Below are positions 44,680 through 57,900 of a stretch of DNA of 64,000 nucleotides, piece by piece. This DNA comes from Ailanthus altissimus (Eukaryota; Streptophyta; Magnoliopsida; Sapindales; Simaroubaceae): positions 23,720,001-23,784,000 of the forward strand of contig OX327700.1 in the NCBI GenBank assembly GCA_946807835.1, in the 5' to 3' direction. The notes beneath the pieces were generated by a model. It was not told the DNA's origin. It searched no databases and saw nothing but the letters and a program-made list of their open reading frames with translations. The first letter of the stretch is position 1. Every line of letters starts with the position of its first letter. The translations under genes and the position numbers were made by a program.

Positions 44680-45790
44680 TACTTCACACAAAAAAAAAAA
44701 AAGATGTCGGTGGAATTTGAAAAATATTAAATCGCTAATAAAATATTTTAAATTATGGGTATAATATATATATATATATACATATATACATTTTCTAATT
44801 TGAAACGCCATCCTACTGTTTTATATAGTCCCTTTAATATCTCAAAATGGGATAACAACAGTTTAAACTTATTTAAACTATACATTGGAAAGTATACCCC
44901 ATTAGCATTTTACTCGGGTCTCACACTGTAGCGATCTTAGCCTTTGTAAACCCAACGGGTAGACAATTCTTGTCAAGTGCATCTCATTTAACTCTTACTC
45001 ATAATCCTAAATAAGCCTTATTCTCATACTGTAGCAATCTTGGTACATGTATTCTAGATTAACTTGTCAATTATCAAATATATGCTACTGGTACTACCTG
45101 CACACTGTAGCGATCTAAGGTAATACTTTTACATATAGTTGCCTCATCTCATGTTTAACCGGCATAGTCCAAACATATCGATCAAATCCCTCATATTGTA
45201 GCTATCTTGGGACAAGACCGACATGACCTGTCGAACACCGTATTGACAAGGCGGATCATTATACAACATTATCTTATAATGTTATACTATTTAATCTGAT
45301 TAAGAGAAATTTTTAACTCAAAGACTTAATCCTCATCTCATGAGGAGGTAATTCTCAATCAGACATTAATTTCTATGTAAGCATAACTAACCCCCACTAG
45401 TAGGCCTCCCATTGTGGTTACCAACACAGAAAAATGATCTTGGTTTATAATACAAACTGATTACTCTTATCATTGTATCTCATAAACTCTCATAGCCCCC
45501 AGGGCCTTAGCACCCAATAGTTGGCACTACGGCTACTAAGGCAAAGCCTAGGCGCAGCAGCACCCATCAGCCAGTGTTGTATCGCTGGAGGTCACACCTT
45601 CAATGTCGCAATGCCCCGTGCCTAGCGCTACAGCGCCAAGGCCTGAAGGTCCCAGTGCCGCATCGCCAGTACTTGTGGTCGCAATGCTCCGGTGCTCTCT
45701 ACCTTTAGTATACCCATTTCAACAACTTGAAATGCATCATATGAGTACTGAAACATCACCAACAATAATTTCACACTCAATATTAACTCA
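44680..45790 (-). other. 5' leader of the copia element, with spaced repeats
   Basis: About 1.1 kb between primer site and gag. Four copies of CACACTGTAGCGATCTTGG-like sequence occur at 44922-44940, 45025-45043, 45101-45119 and 45192-45210. A GC-rich block (about 45490-45710) with repeated GCGCC, CGCTAC and TGCCGCATCGCC words gives a spurious 72-aa ORF. Confidence 0.5.
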
Positions 45791-45794
45791 AAAT

Positions 45795-45806
45795 GCTCTA
45801 ATACCA
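45795..45806 (-). other. Primer-binding site of copia element (tRNA-iMet)
   Basis: Minus strand TGGTATTAGAGC, one change from TGGTATCAGAGC, 3 nt after the LTR end. It fixes the orientation of all B-family LTRs. Confidence 0.8.
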
Positions 45807-46370
45807 ATTTGTGAGAGTTAATTAAACCTTGAGTGTATTCATGTGGGTATTGTATCTATTATTTAAAACATGCATTTCTAAAATATCTCATACATTATAG
45901 AACACAGCAGAAGTGTCAAAAATCTAAGTTTTTAATGATAAACACAATAAGTTTTACATGTACCTCATAAATGTAAATTTTAAAGGGATTGAGAATTTAT
46001 AACCTTAGCAAGCCTTTAGCCTTTTGTCGAATCGGAGAATTTATTACATTTGCTTGTCCAACAAGTAAGGTTATGTTGATAATTTTTAAGTTAAACAATG
46101 ATGGTCTACAATGCGCCACATGTCAATATCCCATTAGTCAATAACTATTGTTAATTAATTGATTTACTTAACTCTTGACACACGTACGGCTTGAGGGAAA
46201 CTGAAACAAATGTCTAGTCTGTTGGAATTTACTGGATTAAACTATTCAATCCGTTATGTTGCCCTAATGTACAATAAGTACATTTCATATTGTGAGACTC
46301 CCTAAGTTCATGCCCGATTAATTAAATAAAATTATTCCATAAGTTCAAAATTAATGCCCCACGCACACGT

Positions 46371-47694
46371 TGATAAGCGTAACTTATATCTATTATTTTT
46401 ACTCTCTTAACTTAATTAATTGCTCATTTTAATAAAAATATTAGGCTTTTTATCTGTTTAATTGCTATTTTACAGGTTTAGAGTCAATGGAGTAATTGTG
46501 GATGAAAATCTAAAAAAAACAAGACAAAATATAAAATGTTACAGTATATCGCTACAGTGCCCTTGGAATAGTAACGCGCAAACAGTGTTCCGCAAACAGT
46601 ATCTGCGCTACAGTGTTGTCGCCCCATCGATGAACAGTGATCGCGGCAGTGGTGAACAGTCGATTTTCCTAATCCTAAAAGAAATACAACTCCAAGACTT
46701 CAATCAATCCCTATATAAAAGCCACTCGTTTCAGACCTAAAAGACACACAATTTATGACTCTTTGAGCCATAACACATTGAAAAAGAGCAATTTTTAGAG
46801 AGAGAAGCAAGGGAAATTCAAGGAAACAAGAGATTATTGGCGAATCTTTGGCGTATCAACTAACTGCGAATTGACGTCTATATTGGTTTGCTTTTGGTTG
46901 TATCATGTTTATTTTATTTTCAGTTATAATTCTCTTGTTATCATAAGCTAAATTTATTTTCTAGGGTTATTACTTGAACTCAATATATGAGCTTAATTGT
47001 TGGATCTTTTTAATATTTATTTGAACTCAATTCTTCATTATTTAAATTATTTGTTCTTAATGCTTCATTATATCTGATCAATATTGTGATTGCTTTAATA
47101 ATACTTTGATAAACTCGGAAGAGGCATCATTGTATTTAGACCTAGATAATTTGATGCATGATTGTAGAGTAACATTCAATGTTGCATATGCAAGTTTCGA
47201 ATTATGATAGAAATATACCTAATTGGCATGTATGGTCAATAAGACTTATTCTTAATGAATCTTTATTTATTATAAGTACCATAGGAATATAGGTATTTAG
47301 TAAATTAGGATATACTTGCATGACCTTGGAAAAGGCTTGTGAATATATTAGTGTCTTGACCAATAATAAGAATTGAGGGATATAAATATTAAAAGGATTA
47401 ATCTTTAGAAACATATTGAAGGATAGTAATTAACCCTAGGCTTTCTCTATATTGCTATTTTCTTATTTTAATTAAGTTGTATCATTTATTTCCTGCACTT
47501 TTATTTTATTCAAATTTATTGCAAAATTAAGATTTGATTTTTCTGAATAATTATAAGAAATATATAATTTTAGTACTTGGTAGAAAATAAAAATTATCCC
47601 TGTGGGTTCGACATCCGACTTTATAAGTCCCTTTATTACTTGTTACGATAGCGTATACTTGCGCTTAATTATAAGATATAGCAATATCGCATCA
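46371..47694 (+). mobile_element. Solo LTR E (Athila/Tat-type), 1324 bp
   Basis: Ends TGATAAGCG...ATCGCATCA with target duplication CACGT (46366-46370 and 47695-47699). It splits B-family sequence CCCACGCACACGT|CACGAATATT, which is continuous in B1. A TATA box (CTATATAAAAG) lies at 46711-46721. The GC-rich part 46540-46640 has repeated CAGTG, GCTACAGTG and AACAGT words. The 3' end (GTTCGACATCC...TTACTTGTTACGATAGCG) is like the Athila LTR ends read in sense. Confidence 0.85.
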
Positions 47695-48260
47695 CACGTC
47701 ACGAATATTATAAATCAGTGAAGTGGACCATACAAGTTGAGGTCATCGCGCATACGTATAATCTTTCTGCCATCCATATCCTGAAGGAGCAAGGATATAG
47801 ATCATCACCATCAAATCCTCACACACTCATCCGTGAACTTATCTCTAGACACGTATCTCAATAAATACTACACGTAAACACCTTTACGATATTGTTTGAC
47901 CCTGTTGGAAAACCTTTTCCCGCGTTTGTTGCTTATGGCAATAAGTCTTTCTATGATACAGTCTCGGATTATTCGAATATACAACTCACCATGTGAGCTA
48001 ACGAATTCTATATCTACGTACACCGAACTCTATAAGCATCGGACCATACCTAGCAACACATAACAGTCATACCATGAAAAGTCTCTGACATATATGGAAC
48101 TAAAGTATGGTGGATCACTTACAAGTCCAACGTAGCGCTCAGGTCAAAGGACCACGTACACTATTTAACTCGAGATGACCTACTATGATGGCTTCATGGA
48201 ATGTCTATTAGGGTCCTCGATGAGCCTATTCAATATTCAGTCCTTACTGAATACCTGTAT

Positions 48261-51006
48261 TGTCACGCCCCAGACCCAAAAGATCTAACACACGACATCA
48301 CTTACATTCATTCAATAATACTTAAACATTCATTTTAATTTCTTTCAGAATTATAGCAATTGAATTATGACTGGGACAATTAGTAAACCGGAGATACGCA
48401 AAGTTTTCTCAGAGATTAACACTCTACTACGTCACCAGTAGCAACTTTGTTACCGGAAGCCCAGAATATATTCATTGCAAATTCTTACTTAAAATCAATC
48501 CATTACTATATTTGGTGAAACTTAAACTAAATCCAACCACAGACAATAAAATAATACATAAGTATTTATTCAATAGGGACAAATCAAATATCTTATCCCA
48601 CGTGTCCCCAAATGAAACAGTTAGCAACCTAACAACTTAGGAAACCCAAGGAACAGCAGAAGCCTTGCCAAATCCGCTAAGCATACATGTACCTTATTTA
48701 CCTGAAATCACCATAAACTATAATGAGTATAAAACTCAGTAAACATACTAGTTTTTCATATATCAAATACAAATACATATATGTACACAATGCATATGTA
48801 TGATATGCTGTGATCAATCAAAATCATAATCTTATCAAATCACATATCATATAAGCGCTTACACATTCTTTCAAAATATATAATAGGAATACCATCACTC
48901 AACTACTACTTAGTAAGACTTACATATCACATATCACATAATAAGCCAAATGTCACTCGTAGGTGACATACCGTATGAGATGAATAGTACAAGTGAGGTT
49001 TTTAAATCACACATATATAATGCTCATGCCCGAAGGTAAAAGCCAAACCCTCAACCTGATCATCGGTGAGTCCTCTCACATGCACCAATACGCCACCATA
49101 CGAATGTGATGACTCACTCTTCCTTTAGGTACCAATAGGATCCTCCCTACATACGGAACACATAACATATACCGATCCCGAAGGAAAGACCACACATAAA
49201 GGCTCCACAAATCACATAAAATGCCTACTAAGTCAACAGTGAGTTCAAGTACCCTCAAAACACAAAATTTTTCTCATTGACATATTACACTTCAAAAGCT
49301 CTCTTTGTTAAACACATTTCACTTTGAAAGGTCACTTTCAAAAACACATGTATGTCATGTATGTCCATGCTCATATTCATAAGTACATATGTTCACATTT
49401 CATATCAAAATATACTTTGACATAACATAAACATATTCCTAACCACATTTACAATATCATACAAAACAATTACTACGTTTATTGTGATTTCAGTAAAACA
49501 AATCTAGTATACTTACCTCTTAACACTTTCAGCTACAATGCTTAAATCTCCTTAATCTATCAATGGAGATTAATCCTTTATAAGCCTCACAATTCACACA
49601 AAATACTTTAAATAGCTTACAAAATTATACACAATGCATTTATCACATCAAATTGGTCTAAATACTTGGTTTCTCAAAACCTGTCATTCTAACCACTTAC
49701 ACTTAACAAAATTTTCTAATACATCAAATGATGTCCAATTACTCCAAAATCAGAATATATCATTCTTGACTCATATATCCTTCTTATATATGAATATTAT
49801 ATTAAAATTCCTACACAATCCATTCTATACATACCATCGAATCCAAACTACTAACCTGACAAGATCAAGATACTTACTGAATAGTATTCAATCTTCCAAT
49901 TTTATAAAATCATATACTAACTCAAAAATTATAAAAATACCACATAATTACTTTTAACACATATCTCAATCCATAATAAATATTTCACTTTCAAATCACT
50001 GCCAAAAGTATTTTAAAATTATTTTATTCCATAGCTTTAAAAATCTATTAATCAAATACTGTAATGAGCTGATACACTTTAGAAAATCATAACACTTCAA
50101 CCACATTGATCTAAATTCTCAATTTCGACTATATCATATTAGACATATAACCTTATCATATTCCACAAATTCGTAATTTTTGAAGATCATTCAGTAGGAA
50201 AAAAATTATTTTTCACTGTATCATACTGTTCACATAAGAAATTTCCAGAATTTTAGGATTATTTTAGTAAATTCACAAAAAATTCAATTTCTGAAATTTT
50301 TAATCGATTCAAAGTCTCAGATGATCCTAAACATGTCTAATTTCCCCGCCAACTCCTCAAAATCTTTATTTCTAGTATACTCAAAAGTCAAAACCAGAAT
50401 CGAATCACAATAATTTATAAAATTCTTGGATCAAGAGACTATCAAGCAGAAATTCTACAATCCATCATAATTTATCAAACTATCTTATAGATCATCATCA
50501 ATTCTCAAAATATCATACGAAATACACATCAAATCTTCAATTATACATATTTCCAGAAATCAAAACTTAAAGAAATTAACATAATTAACACCAATAAATT
50601 GAGAAATAGTTGTGATATACCTCTTAAATCCAAAATTTCAATTTCTTCTTCTTTTTCTTCTCCTTCTTCTCTTTCTCTCCCCTCTTTTTCTCTCTTCTCT
50701 CTCTCTAAAAGAGGTAGCTCGACCAAAATGAGAGAATTAGGGTTTTAAAAGTATATTTTTATACTAAGTGGCTAATTTTTAGTATTTACGAATTTACCCC
50801 TAAAACTTTCAAAGTATTACAATTTGGTCCCTAAAATAAATCTAAAGTCTTGCAATTAAACCCAATGCTAATAGTATGACCTTAATCTATACAAACACTA
50901 CTAATAACAATATATAAATCAAGTATCACCAACATACAAATAAAATACGTATATTTATACATATATAAATACTTATTCTTACCGGTCGTGGATACTGGTT
51001 ACTACA
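48261..51006 (-). mobile_element. Solo LTR A2 (family A), 2746 bp
   Basis: Ends TGTCACGCCCCAGACCC...GGTTACTACA, the reverse complement of the gene-carrying element's LTR, with target duplication TGTAT (48256-48260 and 51007-51011). It is inserted in LTR B4. It is full length, so it shows what the deleted 5' LTR at 16920 lacks. Confidence 0.92.
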
Positions 51007-51663
51007 TGTATGCTATACGAACTTCTAGTAAGCCTATAGTCAGCTAAGAACAACCATCTAGATCATCTAAGTATAATATATAATGGTCTATTAGAAAGAG
51101 TTCTACCAACAGACCTGCATCGGTGAATAAGACTAGGAACATATAATTTTGAGAATAGTCTTGCATAATAACATTTCTTAGCACCTATTACAACTCTTTA
51201 CAACTATGTTATTACTAATGTACTCTCAGGTCTTTGTTCTATTACAGACAAGGTCCTAACTTTTAGGTTTTATTGACTTTTATAATCTACTAACTCTAAG
51301 TAGTGCTAACTGTTAGCAATTATAATTCTCAATGTTGCTAACCTTTAGCATTTATCTAAACGCCTTTAGGCTAGATCTTAACTCCTTTAGATCATACAAT
51401 GTCTACAGAAAAATAATCATTGTACCATTTAATTAATGAGATTAACGATTTAATAAAAATGTACTGTATAAATCTCATAAAATAAAATATTCATACAATA
51501 ATGGGATGGCACATAAGCACAAACTCCAATAGTATAATAGTTAAAATATTTGATAAATAATATTTTTAGTGTATAATTAAATATTTATCAAACATTCACC
51601 TATTTTCACTGTATAATTAATGCATTCACTCTTCAACGATGATAGCTTTAAAGTTTCAATAAG

Positions 51664-51772
51664 TGATAATAACATTTTTGTTCCTTAAATTTGGTCCAAT
51701 AATCAAATTGTCCCTTTTATTTCGAATTAGCTAATTTTGTCCTTCTCTGTTAAGTACTTGTTGTTTATGTTG
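51664..51772 (+). repeat. Left terminal inverted repeat of MULE
   Basis: Pairs with 58661-58769 in inverse orientation; core CCCTTTTATTTCGAATTAG against the inverse TCTATTTTGTTTTGAATTA. Diverged by many substitutions. Confidence 0.6.
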
Positions 51773-51999
51773 ACAAAAATATAGTTATTTCGGTACAATG
51801 ATAGGTTTTCCCTTAATAGTTATGTGTATTGGTTATAATGTTTAAAGTGACTATTATGTCATTAAAAAAAATATTTTAAAGTTTCAAATAGCCCTTCCCC
51901 TTCACATGAACATTATTGCATCTTTAGAGGTTTAGAAATTATGATTTTACCCTTCGTTTTAGTCATTTTTTAGAGTAGTTTATAGCCGTTGTGGTAAAC

Positions 52000-53030
52000 T
52001 ATAAATAGGGGCTATTTTTCCTTCAATTCTTTGTATATAAATAAGCTGAAAGCTCTTCTTTAATAGTAAAAATAACCCAAAATGAAATTACAGCAAGTTT
52101 AAATCTTCAATAGATACATCTATTACGAAAAATTATTTATCAACCCCCAAAAACAAACTGCTCAATAGTTATCAAATAGCAATCTTGGGTTACAAAATAT
52201 TGTATGATTATAGCATTGACTTGGTAGTTATTAGTTTACAAAAACAAAAACCCCGTAACCATGTAGCAAAGATTCAACTCCAGTAGAAAATTAATCAGGA
52301 ACCAAAGCAGCTTTGATCGAGTAAATGGTCATCTGATAAAATTTCAAAATAGAATTTGTCAATGCACTAAAATAGCATATGTTGAATATTAAAATTTGAA
52401 GAAAATCTAAATAAGTTGTATTTCAAGTTCATGCGTAGAAGAAACAAGTTTTACAAGTTTTGGAATCTAAACCAAAGAAGCTCAATGCACGTGCAATTTT
52501 TTATGATCAAAACAATCACATTTGGCATTAGAAAAGTGTGTCTAATGCTTATTCTCCAAATAAAAAATTCCATGTTAAAAGACATGTAATCCATAATGCA
52601 TTGACCAGACAATAGCTCATTAAGTTGACAATTATAATAGTTTTAGGTTTTTATTTTTTAATTGGTTGTAAACCTTGTAATCAGATTGAAAATATAGTGC
52701 ACAACAAAATTTGAAATAAAATAACAAAATACTTGTGTTTTCAAGATTGATTTGTGCTGCTTCTACCCCTTCCCTTCCCTTCCCTTCCCTTCCCTCTGAA
52801 CATTGCAGTATACCTAACTCCTCTTAAGAGCTCTAAATGTCTTCTTGAAATGTTCTATGGACCCTCTAAAACACTTGCTTCAACATCTGCATTTATTGAA
52901 TTTGTTTTAGCATTGGCTAAAGACTCTGATCCCTGCAAAATGAATATTGATTATTATGTTCTAGTAATTCAAAACATTACATGAACAATAAATTGAAATG
53001 TATATTACTTAGCTTATTATAGGTTAGAGC
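52000..53030. other. MULE 3' side, non-coding
   Basis: AT-rich sequence between the left inverted repeat and the transposase C-terminus. It contains a (CCCTT)n microsatellite at about 52767-52794 that gives a spurious 76-aa ORF. No gene recognised. Confidence 0.4.
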
Positions 53031-53034
53031 CTGC

Positions 53035-53209
53035 AACTCATTTTATTTTGTGGCTAAATTAATTGTAGCTTCCCCATCTCATTGTACCTCTCTTTATTCA
53101 ATTCTTGTTTATCCAGACTCTCTTCTAATTGCCTCTTTCTACTTGTTTTAGGCCTGCTAACCTTCTTTTTAATGCGAGGTGGTTAAATTTGTAGGCCTTC
53201 AACTATTGG
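53035..53209 (-). pseudogene. MULE transposase C-terminus (basic linker and degenerate zinc knuckle)
   Basis: On the minus strand a basic stretch PPRIKKKVSRPKTSRKRQ precedes, in a shifted frame, MRWGSYNxFSHKIK, a remnant of the MULE zinc knuckle (CGxCxxxGHNKRTC) with Cys-to-Trp and Cys-to-Tyr changes. It continues directly from the segment at 56025-56380 once LTR A3 is removed. Confidence 0.6.
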
Positions 53210-56024
53210 TGTGATGCCCCAGACCCAAAAAATCTAGCACACGATATAACTTACATTTATTCAATAATGTGCACTCATAAATAATATTGCATAAAATTTT
53301 AAACTTTAATTCAACATAGGAATCCTTAGCAAGTTACTAGTAAGTTCAACACTAAAATCAACCTATAACCTAAAATATAAACATAAATATTTATTGACAA
53401 TATTTAAACATTCATTTCAATTTTTCAAAATTATAACAATTGAATTATGACTAGGGCAATTAGTAAACCAGAGATACGCAGAGTTTTCTTAGAGATTAAT
53501 ACTCTACTACGTCACCAGTAGCAACTTTGTTACCGGAAGCCCAAAATATATTCATTGTAAATTCTTACTTAAAATCAACCCATAACCACACTCAATAAAA
53601 TAATACATAAGTATTTATTCAATAGGGACAAATCAAATATCTTAAGCCACGTGTCCCCAAATGAAACACTCAAAATCCTAGCAACTTAGGAAACCCAAGG
53701 GACAGCAGAAGCCTTGCCAAATTCGCTAAGCACACATATACCTTATTTACCTTAAATCACCATAAACTATAATGAGTATGAAACTCAATAGGCATACTAG
53801 TTTTTCATTTATCAAAATACAAATACATATATGTACACAATACATGTGTATGATATACTGTGATAAATCAAAATTATAATCTTATCAAATCATATATCAG
53901 GTAAGCGCTTACACATTCTTTCAAAACATATAATAGGAATACCATTACTTAACTACTACTTAATAGGACTTCAATATCACATATCACATAATAAGCCAAT
54001 GTCACTCGTATGTGACATACCATATGAAAAGAATAGTACAAGTGAGATTTAAATTACATATATATAATGCTCATGCCCGAAGGTAAGAGCCAAACCCTCA
54101 CCCTGATCATCGGTGAGTCCTCTCACATGCACCAATATGCCACCACACGAATGTGATGACTCAATCTTCCTTTAGGTACCAATAGGATCCTTCCTACATA
54201 CGAAACACATAACATATACCAATCTCGAAGAAAATGCCACACATAAAGGCTCCATAAATCACATAAAGTGCCTATTAAGTAAATAGTAAGTTTAAGCATC
54301 CTCAAAATATAAAACGTATCTCATGGACATTTTTCACTTCAAAAGCTTTCTTTGTTAAACACATTTCATTTTGAAAGCTCACTTTCATAAACACATGTAT
54401 GTCCATGCTCAATGTCAATGCTCACATTCATAAACATATGTCTTTCACATTTCATATCAAATATACTTTGGCATAACATAAACATATTTTTAAGCACATT
54501 TACAAAATCATACAGACAATTACTATGCTTATTGTGATTTCAGTAAAAGTTTACTATACTTACCTCTTAGCACTTTCGGCTATAAGGCTTAATTCTCCTT
54601 AACCTATCAATAGAGATTAATCCTTTCATAAGCCTCAAAATTCACACAAAACACTTTAAATAGCTTACAAAATTACACATATTGCACTTATCACATCGAA
54701 TTGGTCTAATTACTTGATTTCTCAAAACTTGTTATTCTAACCACTTACATTTAACAAAATTTTCTTATACATCAAATGATGTCCAATTACTCCAAAATCA
54801 GAATATATCATTTTTGACTCATATATCCTTCTTATACATGAATATTATATCATAATTCCTACATAATCCATTCTATAAACATCATCAAATTCAAACTATT
54901 AACCTGATAGGATCAAGATATTTACTGATAATATTCAATCTTCCAATTTTATAAACTCATATACTAACTTAAAAATTATAAAACTACCAGAGAATTACTC
55001 TTGACACATATCGAAATTCATGATAAATATTTCACTTCAAAATCACTGTCAAAAGTATTTTAAAACTATTTTATTCCATAGCCTTAAGAATTTGTTAATC
55101 AAATACTGCAATGAGCTGATACGATTTAGAAAATTATAACAATTTAACCACATTGATCTAAATTCTAAATTTTGAGTATATCATATTAGATATATAAGCT
55201 TATCATATTCCATAAATTTTTAATTTTTGAAGATCATTTAGTAGATCAAAAATTATTTTTCACTGTATCATACTGTTAACACAGGAAATTGTTAGAATTT
55301 TAGGGTCATTTTGGTAAATTCACTACAAATTCAATTTCTAGAATTTTCAATCGATTTAAAGTCTTAAATTATTCTAGACATGTGTAATTTTATATACTCA
55401 AAATTCAAAACCAGAATCGAAGCTCAACAATGTATAAAATTTCTGGATCAAGAGACTATCAAGTAGAAATTCTGCAATTTATCATAATTTATCAAGCTAT
55501 CTACATAAATCATCATCAATTCTCACAATATCTTACAAAATTCACATCAAATCCTCAATTGTACATATTTTTAAAAATCAAAACTTAAATGAATTAATTA
55601 AATTAACACAAAGAAACTAAGAAATGGTTATAATATACCTCTTAAAGCTTAAATTCTAACTTTCTTCTTCTTTTTCTTCTTTTTCTCTTTCTCTCCCCTT
55701 TCTTTCTCTCTTTTCTCACTCTAAAAGAGGTGGCTCGACCAAAATGAGTGAATTAGGATTTCAAATGTGTATTTTTATACTAAGAGGCTAATTTTTAATA
55801 TTTACAAATTAGCCCCCAAAACTTTCAAAGTATTACAATTTGGTTCCTAAAATAAATCTAAAGTCATGCAAATAAACCCAATACTAATAGTAGGTCCTTA
55901 ATCTATACAAACACTATTAATAAAAATATATAAATCAAGTATCATCCATATACAAATAAAATATAAATATTATACATATATATAAATATTTATTCTTTCC
56001 GATTGTGGATACATGGTTACTACG
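53210..56024 (-). mobile_element. Solo LTR A3 (family A), 2815 bp
   Basis: Ends TGTGATGCCCCAGACCC...GGTTACTACG, where the terminal CA has mutated to CG. Flanks ATTGG and GTTGG are a target duplication with one mismatch. More diverged than A2 and A1, so probably the oldest of the three. It interrupts the MULE transposase. Confidence 0.85.
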
Positions 56025-56470
56025 GTTGGCCAATTTTATTGATCAGGCAAAGCATAAATTACACCACTATATCTCTTTAAATATATCTCAACGCTAAGCT
56101 TAAGATCTATATAAGCTTTTACTGACTCTTTTCTATAAGTCAAACAACGAAAAATATGCTTGCAAGGGATGTCACTGCTTGGTAGGCACTATAGTCACAT
56201 GTTTTCTTTTTTAACATTGAAGGTACAGTGACCTTCCGTAACCTCAAACTCTATTCCAATAATATTTATAATCTTTATAAACCTCCTTGTCCTTCTTGAT
56301 TGATCCAGTCTCTTCATTATTTTTCTCCTTATAAACTCCAACAAATAAAAAATAGTTAAGCCTTTGTGAACATCAACCAATTATTCCATGACTCTATTAT
56401 ATTGTTGGTCACATGATCACATTTCACTTTATGGTGAAAAGCATGTCTAAATCGTTGCCTTGGCTTAATA
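56025..56470 (-). pseudogene. MULE transposase post-catalytic and SWIM region
   Basis: Minus-strand reading gives FRHAFHHKVKCDHVTNNIIE (about 56385-56460), then KGLTIFYLLEFIRRKIMKRL (56195-56380 frame), a SWIM-type segment with decayed Cys/His near 56130-56215, and LPDQ..NW just before the LTR. The order matches MuDR-type transposases (AF...KCDxVxNNxxESFN, then LExIRRxxMxR, then CxCxnCxH). Stops interrupt it. Confidence 0.7.
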
Positions 56471-56645
56471 GCTATTAAATAATTATAAGCTTTCACATTA
56501 GCAGTCTTACTTTTACCCATTACTTCATTGGACACCCAATCACAATTATGCTCCTCTTGTAGTTATTGTATTTTGAATCAAGTCTAATATTTTACTCTTG
56601 ATGCAAAGATGAACCATAGGCATCCTGGCTCTTTACACTTACCTC
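56440..56645 (-). pseudogene. MULE transposase N-terminal DNA-binding domain remnant
   Basis: KCKEPGCLWFIFASRV...EEHNCDW on the minus strand matches the plant MuDR DNA-binding domain (KCKAxGCPWRIHASxL...EHTC) with its Cys/His zinc ligands mostly kept. It runs almost directly into the post-catalytic segment, so the DDE catalytic domain is missing. Confidence 0.75.
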
Positions 56646-57299
56646 CAAACCTTTATAAATTATTTTTTCTTTACACCACTTCAAAATATTTCCTAATGCA
56701 ATATTTCCTCAAAGAACTTTTACAATAGTCAATCTCATCAAACTCCAGTCCAATATACAAGTTCCCCTCCTCCTGGTGACCTTAGAGAAAGTAATATCTA
56801 TTAAATGAACTAACAAAATCTTTGATTGTAGAATCGTCATGTAATGAGAAAACTAGGGCACTATCTCTATCATCAGCCTAGTAGTCTAATAATGGATGGA
56901 ATGCTTCACTTTTACTATCATTGTCACTAACTTGGTTATTTCACCCATCTTCCTCATCATCTTCAGCATCTTCCTTATTTTAGTCACTATTTAACCATAT
57001 TTCTTCCTCATCAAAAACCCTAGGTCTCTGTTGCATTTCTAGACTTAGATTGTTCTATATTTCTGGGCTAAGGCTGTTTGGCAATTGTGCGCTTCTTAGG
57101 CTGTTGTGTGTTTCTAGGCTGCTTGAATTGTGCTGCCATTGTGGGCTACTTGGACTATGTTGTTAGTGTTGATGTGTTAGGGTTACTAATTTTTTAGCAG
57201 GAACTTGATGCACTTAAATTATTAATCAATTATGGGAATTGGACTAATTGAAGTATGATGGTACTGCTGTGCTTGGGAACCTTGGTATACCTACTTCAA

Positions 57300-57900
57300 T
57301 GTCTTGTGTTTAGACTAGAGCTGAGTCAGTAGCAGTGCCATGACCAAGGTTAGAGGGAGTGCCAGTGTTATGGCTAGGGGCTAGGGTAGTGGCAGAAACA
57401 GGGGCAATGGCTATAAGAGTGGTTGTGGCAATGGCAATAACAATGAAGGCATCTAGGTTAGTGGTAAGGTTAATGAACAATTGTCTCTTCATACTTAGGC
57501 TAGGTCTACCATCAACATTTGTCATTCCTTCTTGTTTATAATGTAGAGGAGTAACTGACTTTAGTGGCAACACCTCTAAATCAACATCCATGCAATATCA
57601 TTTCCTCTTCAAGCACTCATTCACCAATTCTACAAGCCCTCTATCATCTTCCAATTAAACTTGTTCCCTTGTCCAAGGAATGATGGCAATAACACCTCAA
57701 AACTTATCTCCTAAAAATATGGATCTTTCTAATAGCCCCTCACACACATAACTCTTCAATTCAATAAAACTATAGCATCCACTGTCTACATAGTACTTGT
57801 ATTATTTCCACCCCAGCACTTTCACTGTAATGGTAATGTATTATTTACCATTAGATGCTATCGGCAACCACATCAACAAACAAAATTTCAAGATACTGCA
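57300..57900 (-). pseudogene. MULE transposase N-terminal leader remnant
   Basis: Minus-strand pieces such as YVDSGCYSFIELKSYV, ELVNECLKRK and MDVDLEVLP resemble the N-terminal region that precedes the DNA-binding domain in plant MULEs. The frame is broken. The low-complexity Ala/Thr stretch at 57310-57541 gives spurious ORFs on both strands. Confidence 0.4.

Larger units (their letters stand above)
45810..51531 (-). mobile_element. 5' LTR B4 of copia element, split by solo LTRs E and A2
   Basis: Plus-strand start TGTGAGAGTTAATTAAACC and end AACTCCAATA. Net length is about 1.64 kb once the two insertions and their duplications are removed. Homology to B1 is clear at both ends (CATGTGGGT, ATCTCATACAT, GGATGGCACATAAGCAC) and in the middle block (47780-48200). 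The matching 3' LTR was not found. Confidence 0.75.

Noticed and set aside
45603..45821. 72-aa GC-rich ORF
   Set aside because: Lies in the GC-rich leader of the copia element, antisense to it, and ends across the primer site and LTR start.
52754..52984. 76-aa ORF in the MULE
   Set aside because: Starts in a (CCCTT)n microsatellite, with no recognisable domain.
57310..57591. Ala/Thr-rich 93-aa ORF
   Set aside because: Low-complexity frame in decayed MULE N-terminal DNA; only its first residues look transposase-derived.
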